DNA from: Myxococcus xanthus
Lineage (GTDB): Bacteria; Myxococcota; Myxococcia; Myxococcales; Myxococcaceae
Length of the DNA: 53,362 nt
Direction: 5' to 3'
Assembly (NCBI RefSeq): GCF_013116825.1
Contig: NZ_JABFNS010000054.1
Coordinates: 1-53,362 of the forward strand
Shown here piece by piece: positions 43,784 through 52,571 of this stretch (its first letter is position 1; each line of letters starts with the position of its first letter). A program made the translations under genes and the position numbers. The notes beneath the pieces were generated by a model that saw only the letters and a program-made list of their open reading frames with translations, made no database searches and was not told the origin of the DNA.

Positions 43784-44371
43784 AGGGAGCTCACCACCTA
43801 CGACGTCGCTTCGACGATGCACCATCCCTGGTGCAACGGCGTTTCAACGTCCACGCTCAACCTCACGTACCTGGGTGCCACGGGGGCCGCCACCCTTTAT
43901 GGCTGGCATCCCCATGCAAACAATGGGGACTGCCGCTACCCGGCGGCGCACACCAATGACGATACTGCTGCGCTTCAGAGGGGACAGTCGTTCCTCATTC
44001 CCTTCGCGGTGACCACGAACTTCGCGGAGGGGTGCTTCCTGGTGGGCAACGGCTCGACCGCCGCTCACATCCGCTACGGTGATGGCATGGCAGGCGCTGT
44101 GCTCGCGTCAGCGACGAGCGTCGTCGACACGGGGGTTCAGTGTGGCGTCAACTCCTCGTACACTTGGCACCGCGCCAACTTCCCGGGCGTTGCGACGTTC
44201 GCGAACAGCGTGTTCACGGTGGTCTTCGGCAATGGCACGCAGACGCTCCGCATGACCATCAACATTGGAAATCCATACACCAGTGGAAACATGTGGGACT
44301 CATGTGGCGGCGGGCGCAGCCTGTCTCCTTGTGATGGGCGGGTCCGGATGGGGCGCCTGGGCCCTCCGTGA
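43784..44371 (+). pseudogene. secreted-type hypothetical protein, 5'-truncated
   Basis: A frame opening after a TGA near 43784 reads ELTTYDVASTMHHPWCNGVS and on through LYGWHPHANNGDCRYPAAHT, FLIPFAVTTNFAEGCFLVGN and a final DSCGGGRSLSPCDGRVRMG. The first ATG is at 43817. Paired cysteines and aromatic-rich short strands look like an extracellular beta domain, yet there is no signal peptide and no ribosome site, so the N-terminus seems lost. The tail runs into sequence next to an IS91-like fragment. I do not recognise the family; a live gene starting at 43817 (184 residues) cannot be excluded. Confidence 0.45.
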
Positions 44372-44463
44372 GCTGAACGAACGGCGGGGCCGAGGTCCAT
44401 GCCCCCTCCGGTGGAGCGGCGAGGGCGCTCCGCGCCCTCCTCGCGCCTCAGGTGTGGCGCCAG

Positions 44464-44495
44464 CCGAGTAATGCTCCCCTCCGATGGACAGGCCG
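44464..44495 (-). mobile_element. short IS91-like end fragment
   Basis: About 30 bases (GAGTAATGCTCCCCTCCGAT and the following GGACAGGCCGC) match the left end of copies C and D (near 47995 and 50851). Only this end is left; the transposase-coding part is missing. It separates the truncated secreted-protein frame from a broken hydrolase tail. Confidence 0.45.
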
Positions 44496-44528
44496 CGCAG
44501 CCCCTCCTGAGCGGCGCGGCCATCGCAC

Positions 44529-44681
44529 TACCTCATCTACGAGGGCCAGCGCCACGACCTCACGCACGACCCTGACGCGGAGAAGGTCATTGGAGACATC
44601 GTGGCCTGGGTGGAGGCCCACGTCCCGCCGAGCGCGCCCCCTGACAATGGGAGCGGTCGCGGGACACCAGCCTCCCCCTGA
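44529..44681 (+). pseudogene. C-terminal tail of an alpha/beta-hydrolase (lysophospholipase-like)
   Basis: Fifty codons ending in TGA begin YLIYEGQRHDLTHDPDAEK and continue VIGDIVAWVEAHVPPSAPP. This is the typical last segment of monoacylglycerol-lipase/lysophospholipase-like hydrolases, including the catalytic His in GQRHDLTHD. Everything before it is missing; the frame breaks about 35 bases after the IS91-like end fragment, which implies deletion or replacement of the gene body. Confidence 0.6.
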
Positions 44682-44704
44682 AACCGCCCAACCACAGCGC
44701 ATCA

Positions 44705-45691
44705 TCAGTACCGCGAGCGGCTGTTGATGATGACCTGCGTATTGATCCAGGAACGGAACTCAGAGACCCGGGCATAGACACCAGGCAAGCCCGCCCTCGC
44801 GCAGCCCACGCCGAAGCTCGTGATTCCGTAGAGCACGTATCCGCCACCGGCCTGAGCGACCAACGGCCCTCCGCTGTCCCCCTGGCAACTATCCTTCCCC
44901 CCTGACATGTACCCAGCCCCGAGCATCACAGAGGGATCGATGGTCATGCCTGCTTTCTTGTACGCAGTCTTCAGGGTCTCAGCGTTCACGGCGGGAACCC
45001 ACACCTGCATCAAGATGGAGGATGTATCGTATTCCCCCTCTCTGGTATGCCCCCAGCCTGCGGTCACCATCATCGTGCCATCCGGGACATCCGCACCCAC
45101 CGACGAGAGCCCCACAGGGTTGAGCGACGTTTCAGCCAACGGGGACTGCGCGATCAGGTTGGGACGCATGACAACACTGCTCTTGCCGCACGGAGCACCG
45201 CTCACCGAGAACGAATCCTCCGGGAGACACACAGGCTGCACCATGGAGGTGAACTTGATGGGCTTGTCGAGCACGACAACCGCGACATCGTTCGCCATCG
45301 TATCCGGGTCGTACGCTGGATGGTAGGCAGTCTTTCTCGCGGCGACAACCTGCTGCGAGGACGACGGGCGATTGAAATCATGAGCCCCAGCGACGACAGT
45401 CAATCCGGATGTTCCGTCGTAGACGCAATGGGCAGCCGTGACCACGATATCGCTCTCCTCCTTGTTGCCAACCCTGATGAGAGAGCCACCGCAGAAGTGA
45501 TTGTTGTATTGCTGCAGGCTGACAATCCACGGATGACTCCCAGGACGTGCCTCGACCCCTCCCACAATCGCCTGGTCCATGCGACCCGTCGCTTCGGCGT
45601 CCTGCCTCTCCAGCTCCGGACCACCACATCCCAACAGGCTGACCGCGACAATCACTCCACTCACGAAGCGCAATGCGCCCTCATTGCTCAT
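44705..45691 (-). CDS. trypsin-like serine protease lipoprotein
   Basis: This 328-residue S1-family protease has a lipoprotein leader (SLLGC, Cys22), a short pro-region and the mature start IVGG (residues 42-45). The catalytic triad is His88 (TAAHC), Asp135 (NDVAVV) and Ser273 (GDSGGP). Asp267, six residues before the serine, gives trypsin-like preference for Arg/Lys. The residue before IVGG is Ala (DQA|IVGG), not Arg/Lys, so it cannot activate itself by its own specificity. Surface-tethered proteolysis suits predation. The ATG at 45691 gives the leader; other ATGs lie just upstream. The same frame stays open upstream through an IS91 remnant by chance. Confidence 0.92.
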   Translation of the reverse strand: MSNEGALRFVSGVIVAVSLLGCGGPELERQDAEATGRMDQAIVGGVEARPGSHPWIVSLQQYNNHFCGGSLIRVGNKEESDIVVTAAHCVYDGTSGLTVVAGAHDFNRPSSSQQVVAARKTAYHPAYDPDTMANDVAVVVLDKPIKFTSMVQPVCLPEDSFSVSGAPCGKSSVVMRPNLIAQSPLAETSLNPVGLSSVGADVPDGTMMVTAGWGHTREGEYDTSSILMQVWVPAVNAETLKTAYKKAGMTIDPSVMLGAGYMSGGKDSCQGDSGGPLVAQAGGGYVLYGITSFGVGCARAGLPGVYARVSEFRSWINTQVIINSRSRY

Positions 45692-45910
45692 ACGACACAT
45701 GCCAACAGCAAGCCACATGCCATGACTCAACCAAAAGAATCCCGAGCGCATTCGACTCACGGCGCGCCGTTGACACGTCAGCGAGCTCTCGCAGAGACGG
45801 GATGACGCGTCAGCCGTCCATTCGTCGTGCTGCGCGGGCCGAAGAGCCGGCCAGCAGGTCAGCAAGAGCTGGTCTGCCCCCCGATTTTCGGACCAGTTGA
45901 AGCGTGAGAG
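45692..45910. other. intergenic, no gene seen
   Basis: The upstream region of the protease gene. It must hold its promoter; no convincing -35/-10 pair or palindrome is visible, and nothing coding is supported. Confidence 0.3.
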
Positions 45911-46066
45911 AGTCCTCGCGGCCTGGGGTGGCCCTCGTGCCGGGGCCCACCTCGCACTTCCCGTGGGCATGCCCAGGTGCTCCTGAATTGCCCGCACCCC
46001 GGGGCCCCCTTCACGTACGCCAAGACCCTTGAGCCTGCCTCCACTCCTCACGCAGACGAACGTATG
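45911..46066 (-). mobile_element. IS91-like transposase 3' remnant, copy B
   Basis: Minus-strand translation gives TFVCVRSGGRLKGLG and a hinge to AIQEHLGMPTGSARWAPARG, the same decayed transposase end as copies A, C and D. It is shorter than A and C: it breaks off before the common right edge, at about 46066 inside the FD-x-F motif. It lies between the protease promoter region and a lipoprotein gene. Confidence 0.6.
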
Positions 46067-46290
46067 TGGCCATGGAGGTCTCACGAGAAGCTGATTCCTA
46101 TCGCGACGGGGCACGGCCAAGACTTACCCGGAACACGCACACGTCTGGATTGGCGCGGACGCGGAAGCATCTGGCGCCCGCGAGGAAGCCCCATGCCGGG
46201 CGGAAGTGTAGACACGCTGCGACTGTCCTGGACCGCTGACCCGTGTCTGCTCACGGCGCCAGGGATACTCCGTTCCACTCGAGGTTCTCC

Positions 46291-47964
46291 ATGCGTTTAT
46301 TGCGCCGTTTCACTGCCCTGCTGCTCCTGCCGCTCGCCTTTGGCTGTGGTCAGGAAGGTCTCCCCGAAAACGAAACCGAGTCGCTCTCCTCGCGAGCTGA
46401 CCCGTTCACCATCATCCGGGAGACGGTCCAGAATGCGTGCGGCAACGCGGGCACCACTCCGCAGATCTTCAGCAATACGCTGATGAGCCCCGCGGCCCTC
46501 AATGTCGGCGGCGGCGCACCCGCGAATTGGAATCCCGAGAGTGGCCGCATGAGCCGCGGTGGCATCGAATACGTCTCCGCCAATGGCCTCCGCTTCGAGC
46601 TCGTTACTGACAAGTGCACTTACATCAAAGAGGTCAAAGTCGGCTCGCGCGTCGTGACGCCGACGTATACCGATGGCTATTGGTATTCCGCCCAGGACTC
46701 CTCTTACCCACCCGCGGACCCCAGCCGTTACGGCTACAACTTGTGGATATTCTTCCCCTATCTGGGAGATGGCTCCACGAACCAGGTCACCATCACCGTG
46801 GGGCGCACCTCCGGCAGCGGCACCGCGACGTACAGCTTCCCGATGGTGCAAGTCGATAGCGTCGAGGCGAGCTACGTCCCCGCCCCCATCGGTTTCTCTC
46901 GTGCCGAGCTGTGGAACATGTTCGGCAAGGCGCTCTACACGAAGTTCAATGGCGCTACGAATTCGACCGTCCTCACGTCGTCGGACGGCTCCACGCGCCG
47001 CATTTACGGCTACGACCCGAATAGCCTCCAGATCTCCGTCACCTCGAATGGCGTGGGCTTCTCGTTCAAATTCAAAACGGATATCAACAATTGGTGCGAC
47101 CCGACGATTCGCGCCTATGGCACCTTCAAGCTGAATGCGAACTTCTCCGGCATTTCGGTGCACTGGGTGAATGCGCCCCAGGCGAGCCTCGATTGGCCGC
47201 TCCTGTGTCAGGCGGTTCAGGTCGTTCCCATTCTCGGCCTCATTCCCACCCTCATCTACGACATCATCGAGAGCGAGGCGGCGAACAGCATTACTTCCAC
47301 CATCGAAAGTTCCATCATCGATTCGCTGCCGGAGACGACAGACGTGCAGCTGTTCCTCGATGGCTCGACGACGCGCAACAACGAACTGCTCGTCAATCTC
47401 AAGCTGCCGGCGCCCTCCATCAAGATCAACGTCCCGTACGACGCGTTCGACATGAACCGGAGCGCGACGCTCTTCCCCTCGGGCGAAAACCTGACGCTGC
47501 TCGCGAGCGGCTTGGGCGTGAATGACTACGTCGCCGGTGTGACGCCCCAGACGACGCTCTACTCGGGCCCCAATGGCGTTCCGCGCTACGGCTCCACCAC
47601 GTGGCCGAATGCACAGACGTTGAGCCGTGCGACCAACCCCGTTTGGAATGGCCTGCCCATCGCCCGCCTGCTGGCGCGCATGTCGCCGACGGTCGTCTCC
47701 ACGTCGACGTACCAGTACACGCCGGGCTGTACGTTCAAGGCGAACAACAAGTCCGGCCGAGCGTCCGTGCGCTTCGGTGTGAATGACACGGCCACGGATG
47801 CGCAGCGCCTTCGCGGCATCTTCGGCGCCGCCCCAGGCTACTCGCTGCGGGTCGTCTTCCTGAACGACTTCAGCACCTCGAGCGCGGATAACGCTTCCCG
47901 CTGCGGTGTCACGACGTATAGCCCCACCTATGGCTCGGATTGGCCCGTCCTGGCGAATCCGTAG
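46291..47964 (+). CDS. large hypothetical lipoprotein
   Basis: This 557-residue protein has a lipoprotein leader ending AFGC (Cys19). I do not recognise a family. The body is rich in Thr, Ser, Asn and Tyr and looks like beta-rich extracellular domains, with one hydrophobic stretch (VVPILGLIPTLIYDIIESEA) in the middle that could be amphipathic or membrane-active. Codon use differs from neighbours: many AAT, ATT, GAT and TTC/AAG-mixed choices, so lower third-position G+C, which points to recent transfer or different expression. The ATG follows GAGG. IS91-like copies B and C flank it on both sides, in the same orientation. Confidence 0.82.
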   Translation: MRLLRRFTALLLLPLAFGCGQEGLPENETESLSSRADPFTIIRETVQNACGNAGTTPQIFSNTLMSPAALNVGGGAPANWNPESGRMSRGGIEYVSANGLRFELVTDKCTYIKEVKVGSRVVTPTYTDGYWYSAQDSSYPPADPSRYGYNLWIFFPYLGDGSTNQVTITVGRTSGSGTATYSFPMVQVDSVEASYVPAPIGFSRAELWNMFGKALYTKFNGATNSTVLTSSDGSTRRIYGYDPNSLQISVTSNGVGFSFKFKTDINNWCDPTIRAYGTFKLNANFSGISVHWVNAPQASLDWPLLCQAVQVVPILGLIPTLIYDIIESEAANSITSTIESSIIDSLPETTDVQLFLDGSTTRNNELLVNLKLPAPSIKINVPYDAFDMNRSATLFPSGENLTLLASGLGVNDYVAGVTPQTTLYSGPNGVPRYGSTTWPNAQTLSRATNPVWNGLPIARLLARMSPTVVSTSTYQYTPGCTFKANNKSGRASVRFGVNDTATDAQRLRGIFGAAPGYSLRVVFLNDFSTSSADNASRCGVTTYSPTYGSDWPVLANP

Positions 47965-47984
47965 TTTCCCTGTTGGATGGGAGT

Positions 47985-48386
47985 GGGCGTGCCCCGATTC
48001 CGTGGACAGGCCGCTTGAGCCCCCTTGGGGTACACGCCTGCCCAGACCGCGCTCCCTTCAGGTGCGTACCAGGGGCCTGGTCCTCTTCGCGCCTCTTGAG
48101 CCTCAACACCACGCGTTCTGGGGTGGCCCTCGTGCCGGGGCCCACCTCGCACTTCCCGTGGGCAAGCCCTGGTGCCCCAGAATTGCCCACACCCCGCGGG
48201 CCCCTCACGTACGCCAAGCCCCTTGAGCCTGCCTCCACACCTCGCGCAGGCGAACATGTCGAAGTCGAACGTCCTCCTGAGCAACTCTGCGAAAGTCCAC
48301 TCGCGGTGTCCTCTTCTTCATCCGCTCCTTCCTGGCCGCTGCCTCAAGCCCCGCGCCCGCCTCCAGCGCACCTGCTTGAGGGAGCG
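47985..48386 (-). mobile_element. IS91-like transposase 3' remnant, copy C (most complete)
   Basis: On the minus strand: EWTFAELLRRTFDFDMFACA, then RCGGRLKGLGVREG with an intact C-x-x-C-G-G-type zinc pair (ACARCGG), and a degraded EARRG...RGLKRP end region. This is the C-terminal end of an IS91-family transposase. It spans from the common left sequence (GGACAGGCCGCTTGAGCCCC) to the common right edge GCTTGAGGGAGCG at 48386 shared with copy A. It begins about 20 bases after the stop of the large lipoprotein. Confidence 0.68.
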
Positions 48387-48802
48387 TGCGCACGCAGGGC
48401 GGAGGGCCCCTGACGTTCACATGTCAGGAGGGCCTGCTGTGGCTCACCTGCGAAGGGGACGTGAAGGACCACGTGCTGCGACAGGGCGACACCCCGCACC
48501 TGACGAGCGCCGGACACGTGATGGTCCAGGCACTGAGCGCCTCTCGCTTCTGCCTGGCACAACGTGCCTCCCGTGTGCGCGCCGTGCACACCGCCGGCCC
48601 AGGGATACGAGGCCCCTGTCCGGTAGGCAGTACAAGGCCCCCCGAACGCCCCCGATGCCATGAACGGAGACGGAGACCGCCGCCGCTTCGCGCGCGTGCG
48701 GCCCCCGGCTGCGCAGGCGTGGACCAGCGCCAACGTATGAACTGGCCAACGGTTCGCCCCCAGTTCGGACAAACGCCCGCCGCAATTGAATACCTTGCCT
48801 GA
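48386..48802 (+). pseudogene. DUF2917-like protein, 5'-truncated
   Basis: The first 55 codons of this frame carry a DUF2917-like domain: GLLWLTCEGDVKDHVLRQGD and HLTSAGHVMVQALSASRF. The domain begins at the very edge of IS91-like copy C, and only a GTG within the element boundary could start it, without a ribosome site. The remaining 80 codons are Arg/Pro-rich and may be non-coding. I read it as a gene cut by the element. Function of DUF2917 proteins is unknown. Confidence 0.5.
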
Positions 48803-48849
48803 ACAGCAGAGCACCATTCCGGGTGAAGTCAGCCCCAAGGAGGACTTGC

Positions 48850-50256
48850 ATGAAGCCGCAGGGGGGAATCCCACACATCGCTGTCGCGGTCATGGGCCTT
48901 TTCATGATGGACACAGGCATGTCCCACGCCCAGGAAGTGCAGCGGCGGGGAAGCACCAGCTACATGCCCGTGGACCAGACGGAGCCCTTCGCTGACGTCA
49001 TGGCGCGGATGAAGGCGGAGAAGCCCAAAATCACCGCGCGCCACCAGCAGCTCCTCGAACACCGCTATGACCTGGGAAACCGTCCGGCCCGGGGCGTCAC
49101 CATGTCCCGGGGGAAAGCCGTCCAGGAAGGCGTGCGGGTGAAGCTCCCGCAGGGCGTGACCTGGGAGTCCCTCGCCGCCATGAGCCCGGAGGCGATCCGA
49201 GACAGGGGGCTCTTCCCCGCGGGCTTCATGCCATTGCCCCACCCGAATCATCCGGAAGGCGGCATGGTCTTCCCCAAGTTCCACATCGATGAAATCAAGC
49301 GGCAGGAAGGGAGGGACCTCACACGGTTCGACCTCGACTTCGACCTGCCGGACCACCTGCTGCCGGAGTTCCCGCCGCCCATCTTCCTCACCACGCGCCC
49401 GGACCTGGGGGATGTCTCGCAAGGGAAGCTGGTGACCATCATGAACGTCCAGGAGCTGTTCAACGGCCTCCTGAATCCGAAGCAACTGGAAGGCCTCCGG
49501 CTGCTCGTCACGCCCTTTCCCCAGCAGCAGTTCAATCAGACCGCCGACCGCCGCTCCGAGCTGCCCAGCCGGGGCGTGAGCTGCTTCGACTGTCACGTCA
49601 ACGGCCACTCCAATGGCGCCACGCACCTGGTGGGCGACATCCGGCCCCAGGAGTTCCGCCACCGCATCGATACGCCGACGCTCCGCGGGGTGAACATCCA
49701 GCGCCTGTTCGGCTCACAGCGGGCCCTGAAGACCGTGGAGGACTTCACCGAGTTCGAGCAGCGCGGGGCGTACTTCGATGGCGACCCGGTCATCGCGACG
49801 AAGAAAGGGGTCAACATCCTCGAGCGGGGCAGCCAGGTACACTTCATGGCGGAGGTCCAGGCCCTCCTCGATTTCCCGCCGGCCCCCAAGCTCCGCTTCG
49901 ACGGGAAGCTGGACCCGAAGAAGGCCACCCAGCAGGAGATGCGCGGACAGACGCTCTTCTTCGGCAAGGCGCAGTGCTCCGTGTGCCACCTCCCGCCGTA
50001 TTACACAGACAACCTGATGCACAACCTGCAGGCGGAGCGCTTCTACAAGCCCCGGCTGGTGAACGGCGCGGTGATGGGCGCCGATGGCCCCATCAAGACG
50101 TTCCCTCTGCGAGGCATCAAGGACTCTCCGCCCTACCTCCATGATGGGCGGCTCATGACGCTGGACGACACGGTGGAGTTCTTCAACCTCGTGCTGGAGA
50201 CCCGGCTCACCACGCAGGAGAAGAAGGACCTGGTCGCGTTCATGCGCACGCTCTGA
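48850..50256 (+). CDS. diheme cytochrome c / cytochrome c peroxidase-like protein
   Basis: This 468-residue exported protein has a signal peptide (about 1-27, ending MSHA) and two heme-c motifs, CFDCH (245-249) and CSVCH (376-380). The second domain ends with FPLRGIKDSPPYLHDGRLMTLDDTVEFFN, the segment typical of CcpA/MauG-type diheme peroxidases (L-R-x-x-x-x-x-x-P-Y-L-H-D-G-R). A 240-residue N-terminal region before the first heme is long for the family and unrecognised. It could reduce peroxide or oxidise an exported substrate in the periplasm. The ATG follows a perfect AAGGAGG. It stands alone, with truncated genes on both sides. Confidence 0.86.
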   Translation: MKPQGGIPHIAVAVMGLFMMDTGMSHAQEVQRRGSTSYMPVDQTEPFADVMARMKAEKPKITARHQQLLEHRYDLGNRPARGVTMSRGKAVQEGVRVKLPQGVTWESLAAMSPEAIRDRGLFPAGFMPLPHPNHPEGGMVFPKFHIDEIKRQEGRDLTRFDLDFDLPDHLLPEFPPPIFLTTRPDLGDVSQGKLVTIMNVQELFNGLLNPKQLEGLRLLVTPFPQQQFNQTADRRSELPSRGVSCFDCHVNGHSNGATHLVGDIRPQEFRHRIDTPTLRGVNIQRLFGSQRALKTVEDFTEFEQRGAYFDGDPVIATKKGVNILERGSQVHFMAEVQALLDFPPAPKLRFDGKLDPKKATQQEMRGQTLFFGKAQCSVCHLPPYYTDNLMHNLQAERFYKPRLVNGAVMGADGPIKTFPLRGIKDSPPYLHDGRLMTLDDTVEFFNLVLETRLTTQEKKDLVAFMRTL

Positions 50257-50644
50257 CGCGCGCGCGGCAAGCCTGCCTCCGGCGCATGAGCGGCCCCCTT
50301 CCGCCGAGCCACACGCGGCTGGGCGGGAGGGCGCCGCGAGACTCCGCCGATCCAGCACGAATCCCCGCTCTCCCATTCGTCAGGGGCGCGGCACATCCTT
50401 GAAGCCCACCGCACGCTCCCGAGGAGAGGTCGTGGCTCACGAACACCACGCCCACCCCGTGTCTGGCTTTGGCGCGGACCGCGCCCCCCCCACGATGACG
50501 CCCAGATGTCCATCAGCCTCGCTGACAGCGACGCCCTCTACTAGCTGGGCGTCAGCGCGCTCACCGCCCAGCTCGACGGACAGGACACGGCGTCACTGAT
50601 TCACGTGGGCTCCCCCAAGCAGGCAGGGAGCCCGCACGATAGGG
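50257..50644. other. non-coding or decayed stretch after the cytochrome gene
   Basis: No complete gene is supported. One plus-strand frame reads AQMSISLADSDALY, stops (TAG), and continues LGVSALTAQLDGQDTASLIHVGSP up to 50653; this may be a decayed short gene of unknown family. GC-rich repeats follow the cytochrome stop (CGCGCGCGCGGC). Confidence 0.3.
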
Positions 50645-50795
50645 CTATGAAATGACGAGGGTCAGAAGGTGGGTGCGGTAGGTGTCGTCGTGACCAGCCT
50701 GCCGCACGCGCCTGGGCAGGATGGCCTTGAACGAGGTGTCAGCCTTCAGGACGGCAAGGGCTGCACGGCGTACCACGGCGAGGTTCTGAACGCAT
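50645..50795 (-). pseudogene. ISAs1-like transposase C-terminal remnant
   Basis: Minus-strand translation ends QNLAVVRRAALAVLKADTSF, KAILPRRVRQAGHDDTYRTH and a final stop. This pattern (R-x-x-A-L-x-x-L-x-x-D-x-x-x-K, R-x-x-x-A-x-x-D-x-x-Y) is that of the last 45 residues of ISAs1/H-repeat DDE transposases. The catalytic part is absent. It is directly next to IS91-like copy D. Confidence 0.5.
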
Positions 50796-50850
50796 AAGGG
50801 GGAGGGAGGGTGCAGAGGTGCCGAGGAGGGCCGCTGACGGGGCGGCCCGA

Positions 50851-51008
50851 GTGATGCTCCCGTCCGGCGGACAGGCCGCTTGAGCCCCCTTGGGGTACAC
50901 GCCTGCCCAGACCGCGCTCCCATCAGCTGCGTAGCAGGGGCCTGGACCTCTTAGCGCCTCTTGAGCCTCAACACCACGCGGCCTGGGCTGGCCCTCGTGC
51001 CGGGGCCA
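50851..51008 (-). mobile_element. IS91-like remnant, copy D
   Basis: Bases from GTGATGCTCCCGTCCGGCGG through CTTGAGCCCCCTTGGGGTAC and GGCTGGCCCTCGTGCCGGGG match the left half of copy C almost perfectly, then stop abruptly at GGGGCC|AGGCTATC. It lacks the zinc-motif part. It shares orientation with copies A-C. Confidence 0.6.
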
Positions 51009-51318
51009 GGCTATCGGTCTGGTTGCCATGGCAGCGGATGTGCCACGCCCCCCTGGAAGGGAAAACCCATGGATCGCCGTGGGTTACGAAACGCCCCAGG
51101 TTGTGGTGTCACGTGGGTCGGGAAGAATTACCGACACCCGGCGAGGCCCTGACGACTGCTTTCACTCCGCTGTCACGCGTTGATGGAAGACATTTTCCCG
51201 AGGCGGGGCACGTGGCTTCCCATTCCACACCGTGTGTGCGCGGCACGCGGATTGAAGTCATGTTGGAGGCAAGACAATTGAGTTCACACAACGGGCCCAG
51301 CAGACAGGGAGCCTGCGG
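51009..51318. other. no gene seen
   Basis: This stretch of about 310 bases between IS91-like copy D and a small frame holds no supported gene. The last 20 bases contain a GGGAGC ribosome-like site for the small protein that follows. Confidence 0.3.
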
Positions 51319-51516
51319 ATGAGGAAGGCAGCGGGGGCGGTGGTGGCGGCGTTCGCGTTGGGCACGGGGGTGATGACCTGGCTGGGTGTGGCCCTCGCGG
51401 CCCAGACAGAGGCCGCCGCGCTGGGGCTGATGGGGCTGGCCCTCAACGCGAGCAGCGCGCTGGTGAGCGGCAAGACGTCGGAGGAGACGACGCGGGGCAT
51501 GGCGAACCAGTCCTGA
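51319..51516 (+). CDS. small putative membrane protein
   Basis: A 65-residue frame with ATG after GGGAGC. It has two hydrophobic stretches (AAGAVVAAFALGTGVMTWLG and AAALGLMGLALNASSALV) with a short polar link, so either a small two-helix membrane protein or an exported peptide. Family unknown. Alanine-rich composition can arise by chance in GC-rich DNA, so the call is tentative. It is convergent with the LuxR gene. Confidence 0.42.
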   Translation: MRKAAGAVVAAFALGTGVMTWLGVALAAQTEAAALGLMGLALNASSALVSGKTSEETTRGMANQS

Positions 51517-51619
51517 GCCCCGCCTGGGGTGGAAGCATCCACCACGGCCGCAGACGGCGGGATGCGAGGGCTCGGCGCACGCCTCGCATTCCGCCTGCGG
51601 ACAGCGGCCATGGCGCGCC

Positions 51620-52462
51620 CTACCCGCCATGCGCCTCGCGCATGAGGCCCGGGTCCAGGCCGCGCGCTTCACCCCATAGGCCTCGCGCATCCTCACCGAG
51701 CAACCTCACGATGAGCGCCGCTCGGGAATGGACCGCGAAGCGCCGGTAAAGGGACTTCGTGTACTGATTCACCGTGAAGCGGCTGATTCCGAGCCGGGCC
51801 GCGATTTGTTTGTCACCCAGGCCCGCAAGGACCAGCTCGAGCGTCTGGCGCTCACGCCGGGACAGTCGAGCCTCGTGGCCCACCGGCGCGGGTGGCCTTG
51901 ACGTGCCGAGCAGGGCTCCCCACTCGGTGTGGAACAGGTGGAGCAGCTCGCGATCCGCCTCATCGAAGGGCCGCCCGCTTCGTCCACGGTAGACGCCAAT
52001 GCACTGCACCACGCCCGGCGGCGTGGACCAGAGAGTCGAATACACCGAGTCGTCGAGCGCAGCCGGGCGCAGATAGCGCTCGACGTACGGCGCGCCCTCC
52101 CAGGCCCGGTCCCCCACGAGCTCCTGTCGCAGCGCGGTGACGACGTCGCCCGGCATCGCGGGACGAGACATCATCGAGCGGATGGCGGGGTTGACGTCGC
52201 TCCCCATCGTCCGGAGCGCATCGAGCGCGGGCCGCGCGCGGCCCTCCCATCCTTCCAGGACCATGGCCGTGAAGACGCGACGTCCGCCCTGTCTGACGTC
52301 GTGCTCCAGGACGCAGGCCCCCGCCTCGGCCCCCAGGATGCGGAACACGCCCGTGAGCAGATGCCGGGCGCGCTCCCCTCGTCCTTCCCGCTGCTCGCGC
52401 GACGCACGGACCAGGCGAACCAGGGCGTGAACCTGCGAGCTTCGGAGTCTGCCTTCGGCCAT
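51620..52462 (-). CDS. LuxR-family (GerE helix-turn-helix) transcriptional regulator
   Basis: This 280-residue protein ends in a LuxR-type DNA-binding domain: LSRRERQTLELVLAGLGDKQ and IAARLGISRFTVNQYTKSLY, with the usual recognition helix. The first 200 residues form a GAF-like sensing domain; no receiver Asp or acyl-homoserine-lactone-binding signature is seen. The ATG at 52462 is preceded by AGGGG; an upstream GTG is less likely. It is divergent from a small exported protein with a shared AT-rich control region of about 110 bases, so it may control that gene. Ligand unknown. Confidence 0.9.
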   Translation of the reverse strand: MAEGRLRSSQVHALVRLVRASREQREGRGERARHLLTGVFRILGAEAGACVLEHDVRQGGRRVFTAMVLEGWEGRARPALDALRTMGSDVNPAIRSMMSRPAMPGDVVTALRQELVGDRAWEGAPYVERYLRPAALDDSVYSTLWSTPPGVVQCIGVYRGRSGRPFDEADRELLHLFHTEWGALLGTSRPPAPVGHEARLSRRERQTLELVLAGLGDKQIAARLGISRFTVNQYTKSLYRRFAVHSRAALIVRLLGEDARGLWGEARGLDPGLMREAHGG

Positions 52463-52486
52463 CGAATCCCCTATCGCCACCTAATG

Positions 52487-52514
52487 ATAATTGCCTAGTT
52501 TTAGTGAATTTCAA
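52487..52514 (-). promoter_or_regulatory. candidate promoter of the LuxR gene
   Basis: On the minus strand TTGAAA (52509-52514), a 16-base spacer and AATTAT (52487-52492) lie in an AT-rich island (about 52480-52520) that contrasts sharply with the surroundings. The match is moderate. The same island must also serve the divergent exported-protein gene. Confidence 0.38.
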
Positions 52515-52571
52515 GTTTCCATCGACTCTGCCCAGATGGGCCCGCAGCATCCCACTGAAGGAGAGAGGCAC

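Noticed and set aside
44705..46120. A single frame joining an IS91-like remnant to the trypsin-like protease
   Set aside because: The protease leader peptide starts at 45691; the upstream part is remnant and intergenic sequence that happens to lack stops.
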